The notes under the pieces were generated by a model, which saw nothing but the letters and a program-made list of their open reading frames with translations, searched no databases and was not told the origin of the DNA. From the NCBI GenBank assembly GCA_037127315.1, contig JBBBDQ010001294.1, positions 2,081,001-2,145,000 on the forward strand: a DNA stretch of 64,000 nucleotides. The letters run 5' to 3'. Of this stretch, positions 42,141 to 52,529 are shown one piece after another. The position numbers were made by a program, and so were the translations under genes. The DNA comes from Ascarosepion bandense (taxonomy: Eukaryota; Mollusca; Cephalopoda; Sepiida; Sepiidae). Numbering within the stretch: position 1 is the stretch's first letter; every line of letters starts with the position of its first letter.

Positions 42141-42449
42141 GATTTAAGTTTGAAACTTAGTCTATGATTTTAGTAAAATAAATTAATTTTTTTTAAGCTA
42201 GTAAATTTGAACCCCACCACCAAATACTTATCCCAGCCTTATAGATAACTTCCTTCTTCCTTTTTCCTATCTAAATATCTACTATTTAACATGTAAGAAT
42301 CTGTAGACTAACTTTTTAGTCCCCAGTTTTCCGGCACTTTCATATATTTTGTTTTGTTTTTGTGAAAATTCTTGTTTCTATTTTGTTGTTCATAACCATT
42401 TTACTCATTTAACTTCTTGTTATAATTGTATATTTATATTTATTTTTAA

Positions 42450-42646
42450 CCCTCTAGGGCCATTCGTATCATATTTGATACAGTATGAAAACAAGCCTTG
42501 AAAGAAATATTTTCCTGAAAAATTTTTTAAGAGAAATATTTTATAAATTTCAAATGAAAGCAGTACTGACTGCTCAGTCAATGAATACCAAATGTTTCTT
42601 TATAGGGAAATACTGTATCAAATATGATACGAATGGCCCTAGAGGG
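42450..42646. mobile_element. piggyBac-like MITE with perfect 37-bp ends
   Basis: A 197-bp unit flanked on both sides by TTAA (42446-42449 and 42647-42650). The ends start CCCTCTAGGGCC. The 37-bp terminal inverted repeats (42450-42486 and 42610-42646) are identical as reverse complements. TTAA duplication and a CCCT start are hallmarks of piggyBac. The interior is AT-rich with no transposase, so it must be mobilised in trans. The perfect ends suggest recent movement. Confidence 0.9.
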
Positions 42647-42861
42647 TTAATGCTAAATCTAATTTACATATTACGCAGAAAGATTAGTTTTGGTTAACTT
42701 TTAGCAAGGCCTTTACAATAAAAATATAATAATTTCGTTCCTTTCGTACTAAGCTGCCTTTAATTTAGTTTCTTAAATTTTTCAAAAATAATTAAAATTA
42801 AATTTAACTCGTGAATTGCGAATGTCCTTTAGCTTTTTAAGTAAATTATGTTCGGAAAGTG

Positions 42862-42863
42862 TA

Positions 42864-42922
<59 letters not shown>
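42862..42922. repeat. (TG)n microsatellite
   Basis: About 30 TG units. Confidence 0.95.
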
Positions 42923-42925
<3 letters not shown>

Positions 42926-43529
42926 CTTGTAGTAATGCATTCTTTTGAAATCTACCCTTAAAGTTAATATTTTTATTTTTATTTTAAATCTAAAATTTAA
43001 GGTTTATATTTAATTTAGATTTGCATGTCAAAATTTTTTTTTATAAAATTTGTCCCAGTCATTATTTATTTAAAATCGCTTTGGTAAATGTTTTTCAACA
43101 CTGATGATAGCGTTTCCTTTGTTTCTATGGGAATTTTTTTTCTTTTTTTTCTTTTCTTAGCTTACTTCAATGTCAACCAACCAGTCTTCCCCGGCTTATT
43201 CTTTTCCTTTCCTTTTTCATTTTCCTCTTACCTTTCGTCCCCCCCTACCACTTCTATTCCCCCAGACATGGCTAAATTTCAACTTTTAAACTCTCAACTC
43301 AGAGAGGGGGTTGGGTGTCTTCTAGTCATAGGTATCTGTCTGCTTCCCAGTTTACTTCTTTAAATTCAAAAATTATTAATCCCACCCCGTTTTATTTTCC
43401 TGTGGACAGAAATTTTTTTTTTTTTGACTTCTGCCAGTATAAAATCTTATGTCATTTGAATTTGATTTAATAAATATTTTGTTGCTGAAGACACGAGGAA
43501 GTCCTCGTAGAAATGGCTATTCAACGAAT

Positions 43530-44098
43530 TTAAACATCGAAATTTTGTTTTATTTTATATTTGGCTCTGTAATTAGAATATAATAATTGCATTGAGCCCT
43601 TCACCTTGATCAATTTGAATATTAATGAAATTAATATTAATTAGTATCGGGTTTTTGGGATTTACCTATCTGATTATCCTTTTGGATTATATATATAAGG
43701 TTGATTGGTTTTGTTTAGTGTCATATCAAACTGTATGGATTATTTAATACCAAAATATAAATATTTTAGCTACAGATAAAACATATTGTTGGTCATTTTA
43801 CTATAAATAGCTATTGTTTGCCATTTTCCTTTTAGAAAGATGTATTACTGGTAATTTTACATTTTCATAATGTTTTGCCTTTGTCTGGGGTACACTATTT
43901 TTTCATTGCTAGAACCTTAACAGATACTACCACACTGAACCTGAGACCAACAAGAATATATTTCATCCAAAAGGATAATCAGGTGGGTAAATCCCAAAAA
44001 CCCGATACTAATTAATATTAATTTCATTAATATTCAAATTGGACAAGGTGGAGGGCTCAATGCAATTATTTTAAAATGAAACAAAATTTCGATGTTTC
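43530..44098. repeat. Long inverted repeat around a repeat D piece
   Basis: The left arm (about 43530-43695) and right arm (about 43968-44098) are reverse complements. Examples: 'CCCGATACTAATTAATATTA' on the right against 'TAATATTAATTAGTATCGGG' on the left, and the CAATGCAATTATT and ACAAAATTTCGATGTTT blocks. Between them lies an old repeat D-like segment ('GTGTCATATCAAACTGTATG', 'ACCACACTGAACCTGAGACC'). Confidence 0.8.
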
Positions 44099-44129
44099 TT
44101 ATTAAAGTGACTGATTATTATCTTTCTCT

Positions 44130-44450
44130 ATTGTTTATTGAAACAGGTCTGTGTCAGGAAGAGACAGCTGAAGTTCCTGGGACATGCAATGAGGAAAGAG
44201 GGCTTGGAGAACCAGGCCAGATAGAGGGAGAAAAAGACATGGGAAAGCAGTGGATAACATATTTGAAGGACCTAATCAGGTGGATGATGGAACAAGGGTT
44301 GCATGGTGTAACAGGAGGAGGTGTACTAAGAACCACCAGGGATAGGGAGACGTGGAAAGCCATCATCATCTATGTCCTGAAAGGACAGGGCACATAGAAG
44401 AATAAGAAGAAGAAGAAAAAGAAGAAGAAAAAGAAGAAGAAGAATGATGA
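44130..44450 (+). mobile_element. LINE-R 3' fragment with (GAA)n tail
   Basis: 'AAGAGACAGCTGAAGTTCCT', 'ATGGAACAAGGGTTGCATGG' and the clean 3' end 'TATGTCCTGAAAGGACAGGG' then 'CACATAGAAGAATAAGAAG' with a long AAG tract. The last 100 codons are close to intact, so this is one of the younger copies. Confidence 0.8.
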
Positions 44451-44509
44451 ATGAGACATGATATATGTAAAAAAAGTAGCTGATAAGAAGATCATGAAGA
44501 TAAGGATGA

Positions 44510-44850
44510 TATATGGTTTCTGGTTTTCTCTTTTCTAATCTTCTTCCTTTGTTTTTTTTTTTCAATTGGAGTAGATAGACTAAACTATTGCCCGGTTCAC
44601 ACTCCACCCACATCTATTGAACAGGTGAAGAGGCTCATCCCTTATTTCCTGTTTAGGATGCGGTTCCCGGTTTTCTCTTTTCTAATCTTCTTCTCACTTT
44701 GTTTTTTTTTTTTCAATTGGAGTAGATAGACTAAACTATCGCCTGGTTCACACTCCACCCACATCTATTGAACAGGTGAAGAGGCTCATCCCTTGTTTCC
44801 TGTTTACCTGTTTAGGATGCGGTTTCCGGTTTTCTCTTTTCTAATCTTTT
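44510..44850 (+). repeat. Repeat G: two tandem units of about 175 bp
   Basis: 'CGGTTTTCTCTTTTCTAATC', 'TTCAATTGGAGTAGATAGAC' and 'CACTCCACCCACATCTATTG' are each present twice (about 44525 and 44670 starts), and the first block a third time (44825). Reverse copies lie at 45685-45860, and a shortened one at 59310-59400. Confidence 0.85.
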
Positions 44851-44851
44851 C

Positions 44852-44935
44852 ACTCTTATGTAGCCCCCTGCACATCAGTGGCGTTACTGCCTTGCTTGGG
44901 GTGATATGATTAAAAAATAAAACAAAAAAAACTCT
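44852..44935 (+). mobile_element. LINE-J 3' end block
   Basis: Only the conserved terminal block 'AGCCCCCTGCACATCAGTGG', 'TTGCTTGGGGTGATATGATT' and an A-rich tail remain, fused to repeat G. Confidence 0.75.
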
Positions 44936-45079
44936 AAGTGCATAATGATTTTCTGAACACCCCGTGCTCTTATCTCGTTACGATTATATCATTTGTTTAA
45001 TTTAATATTAAGAAATTATAGGACATAAACAGGAAAATGTGGAGTGAGATGAAAAGAATATTCCACTCAGTTCTTAACT

Positions 45080-45660
45080 AGCATTCTTCTTTTATGTGTC
45101 GTTTTCTTAAGGATGTTGGTAATCATAGATCTCCACGATTTCCTGACCTTTGTAGCTCTTAATAAAGTTTATCTTTTCGTTATCTCTCTTAAACATTGCT
45201 CTACTATCCATTTACTCAGGCTCTTTCTTCTTCTATTTGCTGTGTCCGTTCAGGGTGTTGATGATCATGGTTCTCCACGATTTCCTGTACTTTGTAGCTC
45301 TTAATAAATTTTGTCTTTTGGTTATCTCTCTTAAAGCTTGCTCTGCCACTCATTTAATCAAGCTCTTTCTCCTTCTTCTCTGTGCCGTGTCCCTTCATGA
45401 TGTTGGCGATCTTGGCTTTCCACGATTTCCTGTTCTTTGTAGCTCTTAATAAATTTTGTCTTTTCATTATCTCTCTTAAACCAAGTTCTACCACCCATTT
45501 AGTCAACTCATTTTTCTTCTTCTTTGCGCCGTGTCTCTTCGTGATGTTGGCGATCATGGCTCTCCACGATTTCTTGTCTTTTGTAGCTCTTAATAAATTT
45601 TCTCTTTCCACTATATCTCTTAAATCTTGTTCTATCACCTACTTATTCAAGCTCTTTCTT
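45080..45660 (-). mobile_element. LINE-R 3' end in four tandem units (143 bp)
   Basis: The LINE-R terminal unit is repeated head-to-tail four times. The plus-strand mark 'GATGTTGGCGATCATGGC' or a variant occurs at about 45112, 45257, 45398 and 45541, a spacing of 141-145 bp. The minus-strand frame 45638-45354 reads through two units ('LLRATKDKKSWRAMIAN' then 'LLRATKNRKSWKAKIAN'), so the period keeps the frame loosely. The last unit joins repeat G. Confidence 0.8.
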
Positions 45661-45684
45661 TTTCTTCTTCTATGTCTGACCTGT

Positions 45685-45860
45685 TCAATAGACGTTGGTG
45701 GAGTGTGAACCGGGCGATAGTTTAGTCTATCTATTCCACTTAAAAAAAAAAAAGAAAACAGTGAAAAGATTGGAAAAGAGAAAGCCGGAAACCACATCCT
45801 AAACAAGGAACAAGGGGTGAGCCTCTTCACCTGTTCAATAGACGTGGGTGGAGTGTGTGC
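45685..45860 (-). repeat. Repeat G, inverted copy
   Basis: The reverse complement of 44510-44850 ('GTGTGAACCGGGCGATAGTT' and 'GAGCCTCTTCACCTGTTCAA' twice over). Together they make a palindrome with about 0.8 kb between the arms. Confidence 0.85.
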
Positions 45861-45945
45861 CCAAATCTTCTGCCTAGTCAGTCATGACTCTTTCGAGACA
45901 TGATCGCCAAAGCGTGTATCATGTATGGCACTTAACTGACTGGCT
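45861..45945 (+). mobile_element. SINE-A 3' fragment
   Basis: 'AATCTTCTGCCTAGTCAGTC', 'GAGACATGATCGCCAAAGCG' and 'TGGCACTTAACTGACTGG' are the SINE-A 3' third. Confidence 0.75.
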
Positions 45946-46004
45946 GATTAAATTTCAATATTCAATTTATCTATTATATAACTTTAAATAAGTTAATTAT
46001 TTCT

Positions 46005-46068
46005 TTGCGGCCCGGTAGCAAATCATCCATGGCCCGCTACCGGTCTGCGAGCCGCTGGTTATGGGCCT
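46005..46068. mobile_element. hAT-like terminal fragment
   Basis: 'TGCGGCCCGGTAGCAAATCA' and 'CGGTCTGCGAGCCGCTGGTT' resemble ends of hAT-type DNA transposons (recalled). No partner end was seen. Confidence 0.4.
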
Positions 46069-46680
46069 CTTTTCTATACTATATACCAAGATGAAAAAAA
46101 TTAAACTGCAACCAAAATTACATATATATTGCATACCCTTCAATGAAACGACGATGGGATCCCAAAAACTGTTATCTTCTCTCTTATAAAATCGCTTGCC
46201 TTAAAATGACGAGACTCAATAAAATGACGCCCGTGACACGTATACATAAACAAATGGAGACAGTATATCTTTTATTCGCTCTTCAGGTGACGTGGTTGTG
46301 GACTAGGAGGTGGTGTCCGGGGTGTCAGCACACACTCATCGAGCGTGCCAAGGATCACTCTCGTCCGCGGTTTTCGCTGTGACTTTCTCGGTCTGGGTTC
46401 CTATCTGAATTCTCATTGACTCGACTTTTACTACTAAACTGTCTCTTACGTAAACGACTACGTTATCTTTTAGCACTTTGTTTACACCCATTTCAAGGCT
46501 CACATTATCTGACCATGGCTACGCTGGTTTAAAAACAAATATTTTACTGACATAGGGAATTTTGCTCGAATTCTTTGACACACAATCAAATATTTATCAA
46601 AACAATGTCTATTTTTCTTTTAATAGCCAGTTTGCATATTTTTGCTGTTTCATAAAAATGCACTTTTTCCACTAGCTCAG
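46069..46680. other. No gene recognised
   Basis: 46140-46420 is somewhat GC-richer ('GGTGGTGTCCGGGGTGTCAG') with a 79-codon frame but no recognised domain. Confidence 0.35.
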
Positions 46681-46689
46681 ATAATATAG

Positions 46690-47395
46690 AACAAATGAAC
46701 TCGACTGGAATTCAAAATTGGCACTCCGATTAGTTGCTTCCAGTTGCTATCCACTACTCCACCGGTCCCACAAATAATAATGTACCCCAATGGAAAATAA
46801 AACAATGCAATTTCTTAAGAAAAGGAATTTTACCTTTCCCAGTGATATTAGCACATAAGTGAACGCAATTAATTCGACTGTAATTCGCATTTTCTTTTTC
46901 AATTGTACAATCCTCGCTGCTATTCATATTCTACCGTTCCTCCTAATAACAGTATCAGTCAGTTAAGTATCATACGTGATACACGTTTGAGCGATCATGT
47001 CTCGAAAGGGACATGACTAACTGGGCCAAAGTTTATCCCGCAGTAGATTGCTATTAGTTTCTGCAGTAGATTAGTTGCCAACCAATACTATAAAACCAAA
47101 TATGTCCTGTTATTTAACCCATAACTGAAGGGAAGAGATAGATTAATACCTTTCTCATGGGTATTTGTGCGTAAATGAATGCAAGGTATTCAACAGGAAT
47201 TTGAATTCGGCTCCCTGATTTTTATGCTCACCCAACGTCAAATAAAAAAAAGTATGCAGTTTCGTAAAAGATGGAAACATGCATTACTTAAGTGCATAAG
47301 CACATAAATGAATGCAGTAAACTTGACTAGAATTCGAACTCGGCTTTTTGTTTGTTCAGTCCAAACCTTACTCTACCATGTCTCCTTTAGACTCG
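46690..47395 (-). mobile_element. Cluster of four SINE-A pieces
   Basis: Three head-only pieces (46690-46772, 46842-46945, 47280-47395) surround one fuller copy (46952-47225), all on the minus strand. The heads repeat 'GAACTCGACTGGAATTC', 'ATTAATTCGACTGTAATTCG' and 'AAACTTGACTAGAATTCGAA'. This is a partial tandem like the SINE-B array at 37 kb. Confidence 0.7.
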
Positions 47396-48050
47396 TATTC
47401 ATGGAGAAGGAAAGAAGGGAAAAAGCCACTTATCTGAATCTCACTTTCTTTCACAAGAAACTGGTATCTTTTGAGCCGTGAGAGATAAGGAGAAGAACAC
47501 TCTTCTTGTTAAGTCGTTTCCAAACGGTGCGACGCGCCTAATGCTGGCGGCAGACTAGGGCAGCATGATTGAAAGACAATCAAAGATTTAGAAACATTTT
47601 CAAAAGTTCACATGCCAAAAGTAAATATGATTTCAAAATTTAAAATATTATTATAGATTCCATCTAATTGCATGCAGAGGTTCCAGTATAAAAAATATCG
47701 ACTAATTTTATTATTGTGGTATTTTTGCATTATATCAAGTATTAACAATAATGTAACAATTAACAATATAGGAACTAGGGTCTGCGAATTAGAAGGGAGA
47801 GTTATCAATGATAATATTGACTTCGAATTCGTGGTTATCTCTCTTTAACCCTCTTTCTGGATCTTTGTTGCTATAGGGCGGTTTGCGTCTTTTCACCCGG
47901 AATTCTCTTTGGTGAATCGTAAGCAGTTATTACTTTCGAAAATGCGGCATTGCTTTACCGACTAATTTAGCAGTCTCTACATTACGTAAAAATGTCTTGA
48001 AGAAAATAAATGCAAAAATAGCACACGGTTCTAATAATGGACGTTTATAC
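47396..48050. other. No gene recognised
   Basis: Contains a short GC-rich piece ('GGTGCGACGCGCCTAATGCT' at 47526) but nothing assignable. Confidence 0.4.
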
Positions 48051-48051
48051 A

Positions 48052-48292
48052 GTCAGTTAAGTGCCATACGTGATACACGCTTGGGTGATCATGTCTCGAA
48101 AAAGACATGACTGACTTGGCAGAAGATTATCCCGCAGTAGGTTGCCATTGCCATTTCTGGTTGCCGACCAAGGCTATAGAACCCAATCTGTCCTGCTATT
48201 TAACACATAACTGGAGGGAAGAGACGGATTAATACCTTTCCCAAGGGTATTTGTGCGTAAGTGAATACAATGGATTCAACTGGAATTCGTTT
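48052..48292 (-). mobile_element. SINE-A, 5'-truncated
   Basis: The 3' end and body are clean ('CAGTTAAGTGCCATACGTGA', 'AACCCAATCTGTCCTGC'). The tRNA-like head is replaced by a repeated 'TCGTTTATACAAT' at 48288-48312. Confidence 0.8.
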
Positions 48293-48749
48293 ATACAATT
48301 CGTTTATACAATTCATCTCAAATGTAGTCAAGGTGTTTAGAATGGAATGGTATTGCTAGTGTATCATTTCTCTATACACCTTTTATAAGAATTCCATGCC
48401 TCTTCAGAACATTTTTAATCATGGCTTTCGATAGCCTTTATTTTTTAATATCTGCATCTGTGTAATACAGTTGTTTTTGGGGAAGGTTATAAAATGTTTT
48501 CTCGTTACCTTTTAAATTCAAAGTTAAGGGTCAGTTTATCTTGCGATTTAACTGTATCTTTGAGTTGAATAGAATTGGTATTACTACAAAAGAAACACAC
48601 GCTATTTCAGCTGAAATTTGCTTTAACATTTATTATTCCATTAACCTACTGTATAGACCATTTCAAAACACATGACGATCAAAATTTAGTGCCTGACTTC
48701 TCTACCGATATAATACTAACTTCCTGAAACTCACATATGACCTCAAGTA

Positions 48750-49014
48750 GAACTTCCATGTACAATTCATCGCTAAAGATGCAGCTAACATGATCAGTTC
48801 CTTGTATTTATCTAGTAATTATCATGCTATTTTTTACCTTTATCAAAGCCATATAAGGCCCAAAAGGAAGTACTGCTGCCATATTTGGGCTGGAATTTCC
48901 TATGCATCACTTTCCAGTCTTCATAAAGTTTAAAAACATATCTCTGTTAGAGAAAAATTATTTTCCATCTTCCAGCCTCTCTCGCACAGAGGAGCGTGAC
49001 GAATCTCTCATTGC
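48750..49014 (+). mobile_element. LINE-K, left part of an interrupted copy
   Basis: 'SHIRPKRKYCCHIWAGISYA' is readable near 48845-48905, followed by 'RTEERDESLIALF' at 48980-49022. The expected next residues resume at about 49530 after a LINE-J insert. LINE-K is related to LINE-J but has diverged. Confidence 0.65.
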
Positions 49015-49525
49015 TCTATTTATTTTTAATCGTTTCACCCCAAGCAAGGCGGTACCGTCACTGATGCGCAGGGAACTACATAAGAGAGTTAAATTTTTAG
49101 GCAGGAAGAGAGTGAAGAGAAAGACGAACCAGTTACAGAGGGTGTCAGGGAATAGTCAAGAGAATGATGGGAACACAGGAGTGAAGACAGTTGCGAAGGG
49201 AGAGAGAAAGGAAAAGAAAAAGATACACGTGGTAATGTAGAAAGGACTTGAGCCAAGTGGATAAGAGATGGGAATTGACATTGCATTTAAATTCCTGGAG
49301 GTTGTAGCTGTCAGGAAAGCAAATATATGGATGGGAGTTCCACAGGCGGGAAGTGCGAGAAAAGAAGCAAAGCTGATGGAGTAGCTATTCTCACCTGCAT
49401 TCGGTTGATTTAACTGTAAAAGGGTGGAACCTTGTTGCCAGTCTGGTTGCACGAGTAAATTCTTGTGGAAGGGGCACCAGTGACCTACGTTCGTCGGAGC
49501 AGAAGCCATACTACCATAGAAAATG
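49015..49525 (-). mobile_element. LINE-J truncated copy nested in LINE-K
   Basis: The minus strand has the RT C-terminus in shifted frames ('GSMASAPTNVGHWCPFHKN', then 'SRTSRLWNSHPYICFP'-like sequence) and the 3' block (plus 'CACCCCAAGCAAGGCGGTAC'). It splits LINE-K in the opposite orientation. Confidence 0.8.
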
Positions 49526-49825
49526 CTCGGATTACACACACTCCTTGGTTCTGCCAGGTTTAAACTTCGCGACTAGGACTCACCATGGCATTTACACCGT
49601 AGCGAATCACCAATATTCCCTCCATATTCTATCGGCGAGAAGTTCCTTCTCAATCAGCTTATATTCACGAACAACTACCTTGTGGAACAGACTCGCAAGT
49701 AGATGTTTTCTCGATCACTACAATCTTAAACTGTTCAAGTCTAGAGCTAAGCGTTATCTTACCCTCTTATCCATAAGCTACCCATTAATTTGTACAGGGT
49801 GAAACTTATTGTGAAAAAAAATAAG
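49526..49825 (+). mobile_element. LINE-K, right part of the interrupted copy
   Basis: The frame 49545-49802 has 'FATRTHHGIYTVANHQYSL', 'YSRTTTLWNRLASRCFLDHY' and 'NLKLFKSRAKRYL', equivalent to the LINE-J C-terminus but clearly another family. It ends at 'GTACAGGGTGAAACTTATTG' plus an A-run. Confidence 0.7.
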
Positions 49826-49839
49826 CATTGTGTAAATTT

Positions 49840-50085
49840 TTTATAATCGTTTCACCCTCAAGCAATGCACTACTGCTACTGGTCTGTAGGAGTTACATAA
49901 GAGGATAGTGAAAAGAAAGAGGAACAAGAAACAGAGGGCGTTGAAGAAAGGATAAGAGAAAGATTGGAATACTGGTATGTTACGTGAGAGTAGAGCGAGA
50001 AGCAAAAAGTTCCAAATACAGTGGGTGGCGGGGAAATGATAAGAGAAAGATGAGAATCGGTAGGTCATTCATGTAGAAGAGGGGA
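49840..50085 (-). mobile_element. LINE-J 3' fragment
   Basis: The end block (plus 'CGTTTCACCCTCAAGCAATG', 'GTCTGTAGGAGTTACATAAG') and part of the 3' UTR; no coding sequence remains. Confidence 0.7.
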
Positions 50086-50144
50086 GTGATCCAGTGCTTG
50101 GCTGAGTTAGGCTGAGACCCTACGGCGACAGCCGGTGATGGAAC

Positions 50145-50280
50145 TGATGATGATGATGATGATGATGATGATTGCTCTTGATGCTAAATCATCTGATAAT
50201 TGGGATGAATGGTCTCCGCCCTGTTTTCTTTGACCAAGATACGCTATACGTGATGATGATGATGATGATGATGATGATGC
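50145..50280. repeat. (GAT)n microsatellites
   Basis: GAT runs at about 50145-50172 and 50249-50279. Confidence 0.9.
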
Positions 50281-50352
50281 TAGACTACTTTATAGTCGAA
50301 CTTTAACGCATTAATATTTTGCATATTTTAAATTATCAGCAAACCTGATAAA

Positions 50353-50937
50353 TGGGAGTTTGAGTTTGAGGTTGAGTTTTACGGCATATTAACATCTGTG
50401 GGTCATTTGATGCCAAAAAGGTGGGGTTTTAAGATATTTTTTAATGTTAAGTTATAGTCTGAATGTTGATTTAGTCAGATTTTAATGAAAATTTTTGTTT
50501 TTATTCTTTTTATTTTAGAAAACTGAAAATGTCTTCTAGTTTTGTATTCAAAAACATTTTGCTGAGAATATCTTTTACCTTCAATATCTTTTTACCTGCA
50601 ATAATCTTTTTACCTGTAATAATCTTTTTACCTGTAATAATCATTTCTTCAAAAATGTATTGTTGGTAGTATTTTTCCTTCAAAAATATATTTTTCTATA
50701 AAAGTATATTTTTATGTATATATTACCAAAAAAAGTGTATTTTTCTACTTTCATAGTGTTCTGACCTCAGCTTGGGGGTTAACCACTTGCCCATTGTTGG
50801 GACCCCAACAGGTGCCACCACTCCGGGTCAGAGTTAACCTGAGAACAACAGAGATTAAGATGTGGTTCCATGCTCCTCACAACCTCCCAATCAGAGGCCT
50901 TGCTGCCGGATGCAGTTTACCGTCATGCCTAGGACCG
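50353..50937 (+). mobile_element. Repeat D with 8-bp target duplication, copy 1
   Basis: A 585-bp unit flanked by CTGATAAA on both sides (50345-50352 and 50938-50945). It begins 'TGGGAGTTTGAG', has a T-rich interior with 'CTTTTTACCTGTAATAATC' repeats, and ends in a conserved part ('CAGGTGCCACCACTCCGGGT', 'GATGCAGTTTACCGTCATG'). No clear terminal inverted repeat and no coding frame. An 8-bp duplication is typical of hAT and P-type DNA transposons, but class is unproven. Confidence 0.75.
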
Positions 50938-51303
50938 CTGATAAAGGGGAAGGATGAGCTGCGCCAGGTATGCTTTGCTACAGACGCCCTACACACGACG
51001 ATGATGATGATAATAAAGGTAATTGATCTTTATGCTAAAATACTTTATAGCCGAGCGTTAACGTATAATGATTTTGCATGTTTGCTTTCAATTATTTGAT
51101 AACTCATCGGATATTGGATTTCGTTTTGCAAAATTTAGTCTTTTACAAAGGAATTTTCGTAACAAAACCGATTTACTGCTCGATGCAACCAGCCATGGCG
51201 GCAGGTTTTAAGGTTTATTTTTTTCAAGTTTTTTGTTTGTTTGCTGCTGTAGTATAAATAAATCCGAGCTCTGAGTGTGGATTTTTTTTTTCTTCTTTTT
51301 CAG

Positions 51304-51505
51304 ATTCATAGATTGTTTTGCACATCAGGCATCTACATCTGCAGCTAATAGAAGGAGCAAATAACGAAAAATTAAAAAAATATATATATATAAGTAGAAT
51401 CAAAAATGAAGGCGAGGCTAAATTGAATGGTAATGTCTAAGTGGGGTCTGAAATCGTCCCTGGGGTGGTGCCGGGTACTGGTGTGGGTCGTGGCACTAGC
51501 ATGTG
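51304..51505 (+). CDS. Candidate host exon: signal-peptide start with splice donor
   Basis: A polypyrimidine run ending in CAG (51301-51303) could be a 3' splice site. A short upstream ORF (51406-51426) stops directly before ATG at 51427 (a second in-frame ATG is at 51433). Translation gives 'MVMSKWGLKSSLGWC' and then the hydrophobic 'RVLVWVVALAC', a good signal peptide. It runs into 'GTAAGTAA' at 51506, a near-perfect splice donor in phase 1. TATAAATA at 51253-51260 offers an alternative: a promoter and first exon. The rest of the gene was not found downstream, so the product is unknown (secreted or membrane protein, inferred). Confidence 0.5.
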
Positions 51506-52140
51506 GTAAGTAATTAATGTTTGAACACGGATGTTTTTATTTTAAGAGAGACGAGAGGCGAATGAGAATGGGATGAGGAAGAAAAGAGAAGATGGCTCTA
51601 CTTATCTTTTTAGCGCATGCGTGAGAATGTTTTTAACGCAGTCGGAATATCGAAGATTAGAAGGAGAAAGGAAACGTTTTCTGGGAGAACAAAAGAGAGG
51701 GGACCCGACCAGAACAGGAAGGAACTTTATCTTTTGCGTAGGTTTTCGATGTTGAAGATAATAGGGCGTTGGAATCTTTTCGTGTTTGGTTGTATGCACG
51801 CATGTAAGGGTCGGTCATGGGTTTTCATAAATCTGTATGCACCGATATGCGTCTGTAAGTAAATTTTATGTTTGTAAAAATATGGTCATGCTATTAATAT
51901 ATACATATACAATATTTTTATGTATCTGAGTCCGTGCTTGTTAATTTTTGAGTTTTTTTATGCATTTTTCTTGATGCAAAAGTTTCCAGAATTTTTTTTC
52001 AAAATATTTTAGTCACATAAAAGTCATACCATCGTTACTCAGTAATTAATGCGCCTTTGCTGGTCTTCTGTGATCTTGCAACCCATTTCAGTATTTCAAT
52101 GTTCATTCCATAAAAAAACAAACAAAAAAAAAAACAACGT
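51506..52140. other. Presumed intron or intergenic DNA
   Basis: If the exon at 51304-51505 is real this is its intron. A purine-rich piece at 51540-51720 has short frames in several phases but no domain. Confidence 0.35.
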
Positions 52141-52144
52141 TGTA

Positions 52145-52447
52145 TATGCGCTGTGGTGCAATGGATATCAACACGGAATGAGAAATCGTAGATCCGAGTT
52201 CGAATTTCAGTTGAATTCGTTGCATTCACATGGGCGCATGTTGCCTTAGGAAAGGTATTAACCCATCTCTTCTTCCTCCAGATATAGATTAAATAGCAGG
52301 ATAGATTGGATTCCATTGGGTGGCAACCAGTCTACCGCAGAAAGAAATGGCACCTACTGAAGGAAAATCTTCTGACTAGTCATTCGTGTCTCTTTCGGGA
52401 CATGATAGCTCAACCGTGTATCACGTATGGTACTTAACTGACTGATA
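52145..52447 (+). mobile_element. SINE-A, full length
   Basis: It runs from 'GCGCTGTGGTGCAATGGATA' (box A) and 'CCGAGTTCGAATTTCAG' (box B) through the body to 'GTATGGTACTTAACTGACTG'. It lies downstream of the candidate exon, in the same orientation. Confidence 0.85.
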
Positions 52448-52529
52448 AAAGAATGATTCTAGTTTTGATTCAGTGGATTTATTTCGTATAAAACTGATAA
52501 ATCAATAGAATTTTTTTTGTTTTATTCTT

